This document shows, piece by piece, positions 1 through 8,355 of a stretch of DNA of 49,563 nt. Source of the stretch: Flavobacteriales bacterium (lineage in GTDB: Bacteria; Bacteroidota; Bacteroidia; Flavobacteriales; Flavobacteriaceae); contig JABMNH010000051.1 of the NCBI GenBank assembly GCA_013205245.1, forward strand, positions 1 to 49,563. Reading direction: 5' to 3'. Each line of letters begins with the position of its first letter. Position 1 is the stretch's first letter. The notes beneath the pieces were generated by a model. The model saw nothing but the letters and a program-made list of their open reading frames with translations, was not told where the DNA came from and did not search any database. Position numbers and translations under genes: made by a program.

Positions 1-155
1 AAATTATAATGCACAACGGGTTTTCTAATATGTGTTAAGGTTTCTTTATTACGCATATACCAGCCTACTTTGTCATTATTTTCGCACAACATTTTTACAA
101 TGGCCGTTGCCCAACTTCCACCACCAAAAACAGCAATTTTAGGTTTTTTATCCAT
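1..155 (-). CDS. gpsA: Glycerol-3-phosphate dehydrogenase (NAD(P)+), 5' end only
   Basis: Partial gene: only the first 51 codons lie in the window and the rest continues past base 1. The translation begins MDKKPKIAVFGGGSWATA, which is the N-terminal Rossmann dinucleotide-binding loop of GpsA, and goes on with the aligned pattern around W-Y-M-R-N. The enzyme reduces dihydroxyacetone phosphate to sn-glycerol-3-phosphate in the cytoplasm, the entry step for phospholipid backbones. It reads away from the TM2 gene, sharing a 127-bp AT-rich divergent intergenic region. Family assignment is firm; nothing can be said about the catalytic C-terminal domain. Confidence 0.88.
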   Translation of the reverse strand, partial: MDKKPKIAVFGGGSWATAIVKMLCENNDKVGWYMRNKETLTHIRKPVVHYN

Positions 156-282
156 AAAAATCAAAAATTAAGAGTCGTAAAATTAAGCAATTTTGAGGAC
201 TCTTTACTTTAGATTGTAATACATAAATGGTAAATATTTTTTTAATATATTTATCCTATTAAAAATTAAATCTTTTTAAGCT

Positions 283-558
283 ATGGAAGTTGTAGACGAA
301 AACGGAACACGCATTTCAAAACCAGAAAACAAAAAGCTAGTGGCAGGTATTTTAGCCATTATAATACCTACAGGCAGTTTGGGCGTTCATAAATTTATGT
401 TGGGTTATACCAAACAAGGGATTATCCAAATATTTTTGACCATATTTACGTTTGGTTTTGCCAGTATAATTCCCCTTATTGAAGGTATTATCTACCTCAT
501 AAAAACCGATGAAGAGTTTTATCAGACCTATCAAGTTAACAAACGTGGTTGGTTTTAA
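283..558 (+). CDS. TM2 domain small membrane protein
   Basis: A 91-residue protein with a polar N-terminus (about 18 residues) and two hydrophobic segments at about 20-41 and 47-71, joined by the short G-V-H-K-F-M-L-G-Y turn. This is the layout of the TM2 family (two membrane helices with a GxHxFYLG-like turn). The biochemical role of bacterial TM2 proteins is not known. The gene is monocistronic here: it diverges from gpsA, and its stop codon overlaps the stop of the convergent olsF by a few bases (555-558), so the two mRNAs must end inside each other's 3' ends. Family call is good; function is not claimed. Confidence 0.8.
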   Translation: MEVVDENGTRISKPENKKLVAGILAIIIPTGSLGVHKFMLGYTKQGIIQIFLTIFTFGFASIIPLIEGIIYLIKTDEEFYQTYQVNKRGWF

Positions 559-2357
559 GATTCGTCGCTAAGTTTTTTTTCTAAAGCTGCTTGAAACTCT
601 TCCATTACAGGCTTTACGGTACTTTCTGGCAAATCTGATATTCTTATATACATAAGACCATCTATGGCATTATTGAATTTTGGATCGACATTAAAAGCAA
701 CCAATCGTGCATTTTGTTTAACGTATTTTTTAAGTAAAACTGGCAATCTTAAACTGCCTGGTTCAATTTCGTCAATGAGCTTATCGAATTTATTCATATC
801 CACTTTACTGGCATCAAAAATATAATCTTTGTGTTCGTCTTTTAACCTCACTTTATAATCTTTTTTAGGATGCACATATTGCGCTACATAAGGATCGTAA
901 TAATTAGATTTCATAAAACCAATCATAAGAGATTTTGAAAAGTTAGAGAATTTATTACTTATACTTACACCGCCTAACAAGTATTTTAAATTGGGATATC
1001 TTAAAGTTACATGTACAATGCCTTTCCAGAGTAAAAACAAAGGCATGGGTCTTTGTTGGTATTCGTTAATTATAAAAGCGCGCCCCATTTCGATGGTTTT
1101 GCTCAACATTGAATAAAGTTCTGGTTCAAATTTAAACAACTCATTTACATAAAACCCTTCTATGCCTTTGGCTTTATAAATCTCATCTCCCAAACCCATT
1201 CTATAAGCACCCACAACACGTTGCGCATCGTTATCCCACAAAAACATATGCTTGTAATACGCATCGTAAACATCAATATCTATGGCTTTATTTGTGCCTT
1301 CGCCAATGGTTCTAAAAGTAATTTCTCTCAACCTGCCAATTTCGTGTAAAATATTAGGAATCTGTTGGCTATCTGCTAAAAAAACCGAATAGTTTTTACT
1401 TGTTAATAATGTGGCATCAGAAACTTTTAGTTGTTCAACTTCTTCAATTAAATGTTCTGTAGGTCTTGCTGTGACAATTGTTTTTGGTTGAGATGGAAAT
1501 ATTAATGTTGGTGTAATTATTTTAAGAAGTCCCTTTTTATAAGGATTTGCCAACATATAAGTTTTCATTCTTATAAAATCTGAAAACTTAGATAAATCTT
1601 CGTATTCATCTTGGTCTTTAACAGGAATTTGATTTCCTATTCTCACTTTTATTGTCCTTCTTTTTTGTGTTAGCAATTCAGAAGGTAATTTTGCCGTTCT
1701 TAAAGTATCGCTCAATTTTGCCAAAATATAAAAAAGCGTGCTGTTTTTGGCGTGAAAACAAATAGGTACAACTGGCACCCTGGCTTTTTTAATAAATTTT
1801 ACAGCAGCTTCTTCCCATGGTTTATCTTGAATGAGCATTCCGTCACTGTAAGTAGAAACTTCACCAGCAGGGAAAAGACCTAAGGGGTTGCCGTTATTAA
1901 CATGTTCTAAAGCTTGTTTTATACCAGTATAACTTGATTTGCCTTCATCTTTTTTATTATCAAACGGATTAACAGGCAATACAAAATCTTTAATCGGTTC
2001 AATTTTAAGTAAAATAAAATTGGCTAAAATTTTAAAATCGGGACGGCTACTGGCTAATAATTTTAGTAATAAAATACCATCAATACCGCCAAGCGGATGG
2101 TTAGAAACTGTAATAAAAGCACCTGTTTTAGGAATGCGTTTTAGGTCTTCTTCTGGAATTTCAAAATCAATTTGAAACTCTTTAACCATAGCGTCTAAAA
2201 AATCGAGTTTATCTAAATGCTTTGTTTTATCGTAAACCTTATTGAGTTTTGAAATGCCTAATACTTTAAGGAGTACCCAACCAACAGCATTGCCAAAAAA
2301 GCCAAACTTATTAATATTTAAAACCTTAGCAATTTCTTTAGCAGATACTAAACTCAT
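555..2357 (-). CDS. olsF: Bifunctional acyltransferase of ornithine/glycine lipid synthesis (OlsF type)
   Basis: A 600-residue fusion. The N-terminal half (about 60-290) is a PlsC-like O-acyltransferase with the catalytic motif NHPLGGID (86-93) and a substrate loop FPAGEVST further on. The C-terminal half (about 300-480) is a GNAT-fold acyl-ACP-dependent N-acyltransferase of the hemolysin/OlsB type. Known OlsF proteins (Serratia, Flavobacterium johnsoniae) acylate the amino group of ornithine or related amino acids and then the 3-hydroxyl, giving phosphorus-free aminolipids of the membrane. The second domain and the total length match that family rather than plain PlsC or hemolysin proteins. 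It is followed by the aspartate kinase on the same strand only by proximity (35-bp gap upstream). The amino acid substrate cannot be read from the sequence. Confidence 0.75.
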   Translation of the reverse strand: MSLVSAKEIAKVLNINKFGFFGNAVGWVLLKVLGISKLNKVYDKTKHLDKLDFLDAMVKEFQIDFEIPEEDLKRIPKTGAFITVSNHPLGGIDGILLLKLLASSRPDFKILANFILLKIEPIKDFVLPVNPFDNKKDEGKSSYTGIKQALEHVNNGNPLGLFPAGEVSTYSDGMLIQDKPWEEAAVKFIKKARVPVVPICFHAKNSTLFYILAKLSDTLRTAKLPSELLTQKRRTIKVRIGNQIPVKDQDEYEDLSKFSDFIRMKTYMLANPYKKGLLKIITPTLIFPSQPKTIVTARPTEHLIEEVEQLKVSDATLLTSKNYSVFLADSQQIPNILHEIGRLREITFRTIGEGTNKAIDIDVYDAYYKHMFLWDNDAQRVVGAYRMGLGDEIYKAKGIEGFYVNELFKFEPELYSMLSKTIEMGRAFIINEYQQRPMPLFLLWKGIVHVTLRYPNLKYLLGGVSISNKFSNFSKSLMIGFMKSNYYDPYVAQYVHPKKDYKVRLKDEHKDYIFDASKVDMNKFDKLIDEIEPGSLRLPVLLKKYVKQNARLVAFNVDPKFNNAIDGLMYIRISDLPESTVKPVMEEFQAALEKKLSDES

Positions 2358-2392
2358 AGATTAGGGGGTATGAAAAATCAAATATATAAATT

Positions 2393-3643
2393 CTATTTTA
2401 CAATAAGTTGAATGGTGTTTTCACTGATTTGTTTTAGCACTATTTCTTTGTCTTTCTCAATAGAATTTAAAGCTTCATTTGTAAAATGACGTATCGTAAA
2501 CAATGTCACATTTTTAAAATATTCTACACAATATTTTTCTTTAATTTCTTCTAAAAACGACTCAAAATTAGTGTATTTATCTTCTAGACAAACCCTAAAG
2601 CTCAATGCCGAATTTTGTATCAAATTTACTTTTAATTTATACTTATCTAATAACTGAAATAAGTTGCTAATATTGTGTTCTACCATAAACGAGAAATCTA
2701 AAGCGGAAATTTGAAGATATATTTGTTCATTTTTCACAACAAAGCAAGGCGTTAATGGTACAACATCTGCCCCTTTTTTAACTTGTGTACCTTCTGCATC
2801 TAAATCTATAAAAGATTTAACATATAGAGGAATAGAAAGATTTTCAAGGGGTTTTAATGTTTTGGGATGGATTACCGAAGCGCCATAAAAAGCCATTTCT
2901 ATGGCTTCTTTATAAGATATTTGCGTGAGCAATCTGGTGTCTGAAAACGCTCTAGGATCGGCATTCAAAACACCTGGCACATCTTTCCAAATAGTCACAT
3001 CTTTAGCATTTAGACAATAAGCAAAAATAGCCGCTGTATAATCTGACCCTTCTCTACCCAAAGTTGTTGTAAAATTATCTTTGGTTGCGCCTAAAAAACC
3101 TTGTGTAATATACAATTGATCTTTAACAATAGCATTTGAAATGCGGTGTTTTGTTTCCTCCCAATCTACTTTGGCATCCCTATAATCATCAGAAGTTACA
3201 ATAACTTGACGCACGTCTAACCATTGATTTGCAATACCTATTTCGTTTAAATAATTACTTAATATTTTGGTAGATAATAACTCGCCAAAGCCTACCAATT
3301 GATCATAAATAAAATTGTAATTTGTAGATCTATTGGCTAACATAAAGCCTTTTAACAACCCAAAAATATGTTCTATTTCAAACAAAATAGCGTGGTTTTT
3401 ATCGGCAAATAAATCGCCTATAATTTGGGTATGATAGGTCTTTATTTCGGCAATATAAGTGTCTAATTCTGTATCTTTTTCAATATAAGCCTTAATAACT
3501 TTCTCAAAAGCATTTGTCATTTTCCCCATAGCAGAAACAACAACCAATGTGTTTGTGTAACCTTTGTGTTGTAAAACATTTACGACGTTTTTAACACCCT
3601 CTGCATCTTTAACCGATGCGCCTCCAAATTTAAAAATATGCAT
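2393..3643 (-). CDS. Aspartate kinase, monofunctional
   Basis: A 416-residue protein starting MHIFKFGGASV, with the aspartokinase lysine and glycine loop (K5-F-G-G). The second substrate motif, T-L-G-R-E-G-S-D-Y-T-A, lies near residues 193-203. The C-terminal 120 residues form the ACT-type regulatory region, shorter and more divergent than in LysC of proteobacteria, and no homoserine dehydrogenase domain follows. It phosphorylates aspartate as the first step to lysine, threonine, methionine and diaminopimelate. The acetyltransferase gene ends 9 bp upstream of its start on the same strand, so the two are probably cotranscribed. Feedback specificity cannot be inferred. Confidence 0.88.
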   Translation of the reverse strand: MHIFKFGGASVKDAEGVKNVVNVLQHKGYTNTLVVVSAMGKMTNAFEKVIKAYIEKDTELDTYIAEIKTYHTQIIGDLFADKNHAILFEIEHIFGLLKGFMLANRSTNYNFIYDQLVGFGELLSTKILSNYLNEIGIANQWLDVRQVIVTSDDYRDAKVDWEETKHRISNAIVKDQLYITQGFLGATKDNFTTTLGREGSDYTAAIFAYCLNAKDVTIWKDVPGVLNADPRAFSDTRLLTQISYKEAIEMAFYGASVIHPKTLKPLENLSIPLYVKSFIDLDAEGTQVKKGADVVPLTPCFVVKNEQIYLQISALDFSFMVEHNISNLFQLLDKYKLKVNLIQNSALSFRVCLEDKYTNFESFLEEIKEKYCVEYFKNVTLFTIRHFTNEALNSIEKDKEIVLKQISENTIQLIVK

Positions 3644-3652
3644 TTCTTTGTT

Positions 3653-4129
3653 TTATTTATTTATATATGCCTGTAAAGCTTTTTCATCCATTTGAGCCAA
3701 GTGCCAATCTGTTAAAATTGTAGCTCCTGTACTTTTGTAAAAATCGACTGCTGTTATATTCCAATCTAATACCACCCATTCTACACGTTTAACTTTTTTC
3801 TTATAAGCGTATTGCATAACTCTAGAATACAAAGCTTTGCCAATACCTAAGCCACGCTTATCTTTTTTAACAATTAAATCTTCTAAATGTATTGTCATGC
3901 CTTTCCATGTTGAATATCTAGGGTAAATTAATGCCATACCAACAATTTCGCCATCTTGTTCTGCCACATAAGTTTTAAAGAGTGGATTCTTTTTAAAACC
4001 ATCTCTCAACAAATCTTTTTCGGTCACAATAACAGCATCGGGCTCTTTTTCAAAAGCGGCCAATTCTTTTATCAAATTTAACACTTGGGGCATATCAGGA
4101 ATTTTCCCCTTTCTTACTATAAAACTCAT
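3653..4129 (-). CDS. GNAT family N-acetyltransferase (diamine acetyltransferase-like)
   Basis: A 158-residue single-domain GNAT protein. The acetyl-CoA pyrophosphate loop is R-G-L-G-I-G (92-97), preceded by the beta-strand L-E-D-L-I-V, and the C-terminal W-x-x-L-D-W-N-x-x-A-x-x-F-Y motif is the one seen in spermidine/spermine N1-acetyltransferase-like proteins. Acceptor specificity is unknown; a polyamine or thialysine-like amine is only the closest guess. It lies first in a two-gene minus-strand unit with aspartate kinase and diverges from fbp across 63 bp. Confidence 0.78.
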   Translation of the reverse strand: MSFIVRKGKIPDMPQVLNLIKELAAFEKEPDAVIVTEKDLLRDGFKKNPLFKTYVAEQDGEIVGMALIYPRYSTWKGMTIHLEDLIVKKDKRGLGIGKALYSRVMQYAYKKKVKRVEWVVLDWNITAVDFYKSTGATILTDWHLAQMDEKALQAYINK

Positions 4130-4192
4130 TTTTAAAATTATAATTTGGCAAATTTAACGATATTTGCAATCTAAACTAATTTATTTGCTATT

Positions 4193-5236
4193 ATGACACG
4201 TAAACCGAATACATTAGGAGAATTTATCATAGGGAATCAAAATGATTTTAAATATTCTTCGGGCGAATTATCAAGATTAATAAATTCAATAAGTTTAGCT
4301 GCAAAAGTTGTAAATCACGAAGTTAATAAAGCCGGATTGGTAGATATTTTAGGTTCTATTGGCGATACGAATATACAAGGTGAAGATCAGCAAAAATTAG
4401 ATGTTTACGCCAACGAAGTCTTTATGCAAACACTTATCAATCGTGAAATTGTTTGTGGTATAGCCAGTGAAGAAGAAGATGAGTTTGTTAAAATTGAAGG
4501 CCGCAATAAATCTCACGATAATAAATATATCTTACTAATGGATCCGCTTGACGGCTCTTCAAATATTGATGTAAATGTTTCTGTAGGTACTATTTTTTCG
4601 ATTTACAGACGTGTTACACCTATTGGTACTCCCGTAGAAAAAGAAGATTTTTTACAACCAGGTACGCAACAAGTTGCTGCTGGATATGTTATATATGGCA
4701 CATCTACCATGTTGGTGTATTCGACTGGGAATGGTGTTAACGGATTTACTTTAAATCCTGCCATAGGTGTGTTTTATTTATCACATCCTTATATGAAATA
4801 CCCAAATAACGGCGGCATTTATTCTATAAATGAAGGTTATTATTCTCACTTTCCACAAGGCGTTAAAGATTATTTAAAATTCTGTCAAGAAGAAACAGAA
4901 GACCGTCCGTACAAAGGACGTTATATCGGCTCTTTGGTATCCGATTTTCATCGCAATATGATAAAAGGGGGCATTTACATTTATCCAACAAGTTCTAAAG
5001 CGCCCGAAGGTAAATTGCGTTTGTTATATGAATGTAATCCGATGGCTTATATTGCCGAACAAGCGGGCGGAAAAGCAACAGATGGTTATAACCGTATTTT
5101 AGAAATAAAACCCACACATTTACACCAACGTGTGCCATTTTTCTGCGGCAGCGCCAAAATGGTTGAAGATGCAGAGCATTTTATGGCAAAATATCCCGAA
5201 GATGCTTTTTATAAAGAAGTGCCTAAAACGTTTTAA
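4193..5236 (+). CDS. fbp: Fructose-1,6-bisphosphatase class I
   Basis: A 347-residue protein of typical class I FBPase length. The metal-binding motif D117-P-L-D120-G-S-S-N-I-D is intact, E96-E-E-D-like acidic residues precede it, and the sugar-phosphate region near the C-terminus ([12 protein letters not shown]) is present with its lysine. It removes the 1-phosphate of fructose-1,6-bisphosphate in gluconeogenesis. It is divergent from the acetyltransferase/aspartate kinase pair and is followed after 41 bp by folB on the same strand. Confidence 0.95.
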   Translation: MTRKPNTLGEFIIGNQNDFKYSSGELSRLINSISLAAKVVNHEVNKAGLVDILGSIGDTNIQGEDQQKLDVYANEVFMQTLINREIVCGIASEEEDEFVKIEGRNKSHDNKYILLMDPLDGSSNIDVNVSVGTIFSIYRRVTPIGTPVEKEDFLQPGTQQVAAGYVIYGTSTMLVYSTGNGVNGFTLNPAIGVFYLSHPYMKYPNNGGIYSINEGYYSHFPQGVKDYLKFCQEETEDRPYKGRYIGSLVSDFHRNMIKGGIYIYPTSSKAPEGKLRLLYECNPMAYIAEQAGGKATDGYNRILEIKPTHLHQRVPFFCGSAKMVEDAEHFMAKYPEDAFYKEVPKTF

Positions 5237-5277
5237 GTAAACTTAGGAAAACTCATTAAAATCTTATCATTTTTATT

Positions 5278-5652
5278 TTGGGTATTGTAAAAGTTAGTAA
5301 TATTCGCGTTTATGCCTACCACGGTTGTTTGGTAGAAGAAGGGAAAATTGGCTCAGAATACCGTGTTGATGTTTCTGTAAAAGCCGATTTAAGCCAATCG
5401 GCAACCTCAGACGATTTGCTTGATACAGTAGATTATGTGTATCTCAACAAGATTGTAAAAGAAGAAATGGCCATCCGCGCCAAGCTATTAGAACATGTGG
5501 CGAAAAGAATTATCCAGCGTATTTTTAAAGAAATAAAATTGGCTGATAAAGCCAAAGTAAGTGTGTCTAAAATTAACCCACCTATTGGGGGCAATGTGGC
5601 TTTGGTAAGTGTGATTTTAAAAAAATCGAGAAAAGATTTTTTAGATGTCTAG
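5278..5652 (+). CDS. folB: Dihydroneopterin aldolase
   Basis: A 124-residue FolB: the strand V-S-N-I-R-V-Y-A-Y-H-G-C near the N-terminus and the C-terminal strand K-V-S-V-S-K-I-N-P-P are characteristic. It converts dihydroneopterin to 6-hydroxymethyldihydropterin in folate synthesis. No ATG is available in frame before the conserved first strand, so the start must be the TTG at 5278, directly followed by the conserved G-I-V-K-V-S-N-I. The last 8 bases overlap the start of the glycosyltransferase gene (ATG at 5645), suggesting cotranslation of the two. Confidence 0.87.
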   Translation: MGIVKVSNIRVYAYHGCLVEEGKIGSEYRVDVSVKADLSQSATSDDLLDTVDYVYLNKIVKEEMAIRAKLLEHVAKRIIQRIFKEIKLADKAKVSVSKINPPIGGNVALVSVILKKSRKDFLDV

Positions 5653-7267
5653 AAAACACCTTTTGTGGTTATTATTGGTTTGCTTAATACTATTTGTGTC
5701 AAACCTCGATGTGCTTTATGTCAACATAATGGAAGCGCGCAATTTTATTACAGCTCGCGAAATGTTGACACACAGCAACTGGATCCACACCACTTTAAAC
5801 CTTGAACCACGTTACGAAAAACCACCTTTACCAACTTGGCTTACCGCTATGGCGATGTGGGTTTTTGGTAAAAATAACCTTTACGGATTGCGTTTGCCTG
5901 CCGTTATTTCAGTTATTGTTTTGGTTTTTGCCAGTTTTAAACTGATGACTTTAATCGTCAAAAATAATTATCACGCTTTTGTGAGCAGTTTGGTATTGGC
6001 AACATCATTTTACATTGTATTTTCTGGTCGCAATGCCCAATGGGATATTTTTGCGCACAGTTTTATGATGATTTCTATTTTACTTATTTATAAAACGCTA
6101 AAAAATGATTTGCCGCAATATCAAAATGCACTGTTGGCTGGATTTTTTATGGGATTGTCTATTTTGAGCAAAGGACCCGTTTCTTTATATGCGTTATTCT
6201 TGCCTTTTATTTTTTCTTACGCCTATATTTATCGTTTTAAAGGTTTTTATAAACAACTAAAACCTACTATTCTGGCATTAATTTTAGCCTTAACAATAGG
6301 CAGTTGTTGGGCTATTTATATTTATATTACAGATGCCCATTCGGTAAGAACCATTGCTGCCAAAGAAACCTTGGCTTGGTCTAACCGCAATGTGCGGTCT
6401 TGGTATTATTACTGGAACTTCTTTATACAATCTGGCATGTGGTCGGTTTTTGCCCTTATCGGATTGCTGTATCCATTTATGTAAAAGCGCGTAGCCAATT
6501 TAAAAGCTTATCAATTTACGCTGATTTGGACTTTGAGTACTGTGGTGTTATTATCGTTAATTCCCGAAAAAAAATCACGGTATTTATTACCAGTTTTAAT
6601 TCCACTAGCATTTAACACCAGTTTTTATGTGCATTATATTATTACAAAGGCAAAGGATTTACCAAAACTTGATAAGATTTTAGCCATTTTTGGATTTGGA
6701 TTATTCGCATTTCTTTGTTTTATAATTCCGGTTTTTGTGTTTGTAAAATTGCCTAATCTTTTAGAGTCTCATCCCCTTTATTTTTGGTTGACAACTATAG
6801 CATTATTTAGTATTGGCTTATTTTTTATCAGAAGTTTATGGCAATCAAATTTTAAAAAAAGTTTTTACCTTTCTATAACTATGATGTGCAGTTTGATGTT
6901 ATTTAGCTTGCCACTTTTAAAAGGCTTCTACAACAATGCACAATTCAATAATTTAAGCCATTTAAAAATTGATAGTCAAACCAAAGATGTACCTCTTTTT
7001 GTAAAAGGTTATATCGCGCCAGAATTGTTGTGGGAATTTGGCGAACCTATTGACACATTTAAAGATTTTAACGAAATAACGGGCTTAAATAAATTTGGTG
7101 TCATTACCCAAGATAGCCTGTCATATGATATTTTAAAAAACTTTAATATCAATTTAAAACAACGCATTGACATCAATTATATCGTTACCCAAACTGGCAA
7201 AGGCAATAACCGACTCATCACGCAATTTTATCTTTTAGAAAAAAAGCAAGATAGTATCGCCTATTAA
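5645..7267 (+). pseudogene. GT83/ArnT-like membrane glycosyltransferase interrupted by an in-frame stop
   Basis: One reading frame of 540 codons with a single TAA at 6482-6484 (codon 280). Both halves are in the same frame, so this is a nonsense change, not a frameshift. The N-terminal part has the ArnT/PMT-type luminal motif E30-A-R and the signature R-Y57-E-K-P-P-L-P-T-W, then several hydrophobic helices. The sequence after the stop continues as an ArnT-like protein (K-R-V-A-N-L-K-A-Y, then P-E-K-K-S-R-Y-L-L-P-V-L). Proteins of this type move a sugar from an undecaprenyl lipid carrier to lipid A or a glycan at the outer face of the inner membrane. ATG-TAA-AAG would read M-K-K if TAA were AAA. 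It could be a true pseudogene, a recent nonsense mutation, or a base-call error. The ATG overlaps folB. Confidence 0.8.
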
Positions 7268-7297
7268 TTGCTTAGCAAAAAAAATTACTTAAATTTG
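7268..7297 (+). promoter_or_regulatory. Bacteroidota-type promoter for tRNA-Cys
   Basis: TTG at 7268-7270, then 19 bases, then TAAATTTG at 7290-7297. This fits the Bacteroidota sigma consensus (-33 TTG, -7 TAnnTTTG) exactly, and the tRNA begins 14 bases after it. The element starts just after the stop codon of the broken glycosyltransferase gene. Confidence 0.75.
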
Positions 7298-7311
7298 CAC
7301 TTCTAAAATAA

Positions 7312-7382
7312 GGCGTCGTGGCCGAGTGGCTAGGCTGGGCTCTGCAAAAGCTCCTACAGCGGTTCGAATCCGCTCGTCGCCT
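7312..7382 (+). tRNA. tRNA-Cys (anticodon GCA)
   Basis: A 71-nt cloverleaf. The acceptor pairs 7312-7318 with 7375-7381 with one T:T mismatch (7316/7377). The anticodon stem is 7337-7341 with 7349-7353, and the loop carries GCA at 7344-7346. The T arm is AGCGG-TTCGAAT-CCGCT (7358-7374). The discriminator base is T (7382), the identity element expected for tRNA-Cys. CCA is not encoded. A strong hairpin terminator follows directly. Confidence 0.93.
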
Positions 7383-7388
7383 CTTCAT

Positions 7389-7429
7389 AAAAAACACTAT
7401 TTGTTAAATAAATGCAAATAGTGTTTTTT
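7389..7429 (+). terminator. Rho-independent terminator after tRNA-Cys
   Basis: Perfect 15-bp inverted repeat (7389-7403 with 7415-7429) around an 11-base loop, with A-run on the left and T-run on the right. It lies 7 bases after the tRNA and can work in both directions. Confidence 0.85.
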
Positions 7430-7482
7430 GTTTTTCACAAACACCCTAAAAAAGGTATCTTTGTGTCACTTATCTTTTTTTT

Positions 7483-8346
7483 ATGAAAATTTACCCAATA
7501 GAAACCGGCAACTTCAAACTTGATGGCGGTGCCATGTTCGGTGTAGTGCCAAAAAGTTTATGGCAAAAAACCAACCCTGCCGACAATAATAACCTTATTG
7601 ATATGGCTTTACGCTGTATGCTAATTGAAGATGGCGACCGTCTTATTTTAATTGATACAGGCACAGGTAGCAAACAATCTGATAAATTTTTTGGTTTCTA
7701 TTATGCTTTTGGAAATTTTTCTTTAGATAGCTCATTAGCAAAATATGGCTTTCACAGAGATGACATTACCGATGTGTTTTTAACACATTTACATTTTGAC
7801 CATTGTGGTGGCAGTATTCAATGGAATAAAAACCATACAGATTATGAGCCCGCTTTTAAAAACGCCAAATTTTGGAGTAATGCAGATCACTGGAAATGGG
7901 CTGTCGAACCCAATGTGCGCGAAAAAGCATCCTTTTTAAAAGAAAACATCCATCCAATGCAATCGAGTGGGCAATTAAATTTTTTAGATATTCCTACACA
8001 TGGCCATTTTTCAAAAAACACGCCTTTGGGTTTTGATGTTTTATTTGCAGATGGACATACAGATAAACAAATGATTCCACACATTAAATACCAAGATAAA
8101 ACCATCGTTTATGTGGCTGATTTATTACCAACCGTTGGGCATATTCCACTGCCCTATGTTATGGGGTACGACACGCGCCCACTAATAACTATGGACGAAA
8201 AAGCCGTGTTTTTAAACAAAGCTGCCGACGAAAACTATTATATTTTCTTTGAACACGATGCCATAAACCAATTATGCACGGTTCAACATACAGAAAAAGG
8301 TGTCAGATTAAAAGACACTTTCACATTCAATGAACTTTTTAATTAA
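7483..8346 (+). CDS. Metallo-beta-lactamase-fold hydrolase
   Basis: A 287-residue cytoplasmic-type MBL-fold protein. The zinc motif is H102-L-H104-F-D106-H107-C-G-G, and later histidine and aspartate ligands sit in F-A-D-G-H-T and Y-V-A-D-L-L, consistent with a dinuclear site. The family (COG0491) includes lactonases and other hydrolases, and the substrate cannot be told from the sequence. No signal peptide is visible. It ends 9 bp before the S8 protease lipoprotein gene on the same strand, so the two may share an mRNA. Confidence 0.8.
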   Translation: MKIYPIETGNFKLDGGAMFGVVPKSLWQKTNPADNNNLIDMALRCMLIEDGDRLILIDTGTGSKQSDKFFGFYYAFGNFSLDSSLAKYGFHRDDITDVFLTHLHFDHCGGSIQWNKNHTDYEPAFKNAKFWSNADHWKWAVEPNVREKASFLKENIHPMQSSGQLNFLDIPTHGHFSKNTPLGFDVLFADGHTDKQMIPHIKYQDKTIVYVADLLPTVGHIPLPYVMGYDTRPLITMDEKAVFLNKAADENYYIFFEHDAINQLCTVQHTEKGVRLKDTFTFNELFN

Positions 8347-8355
8347 TCTAATTTT

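Noticed and set aside
6400-6615. Alternative frame bridging the stop codon in the glycosyltransferase
   Set aside because: It is out of frame with both conserved halves, which share one frame, so it does not restore the protein.
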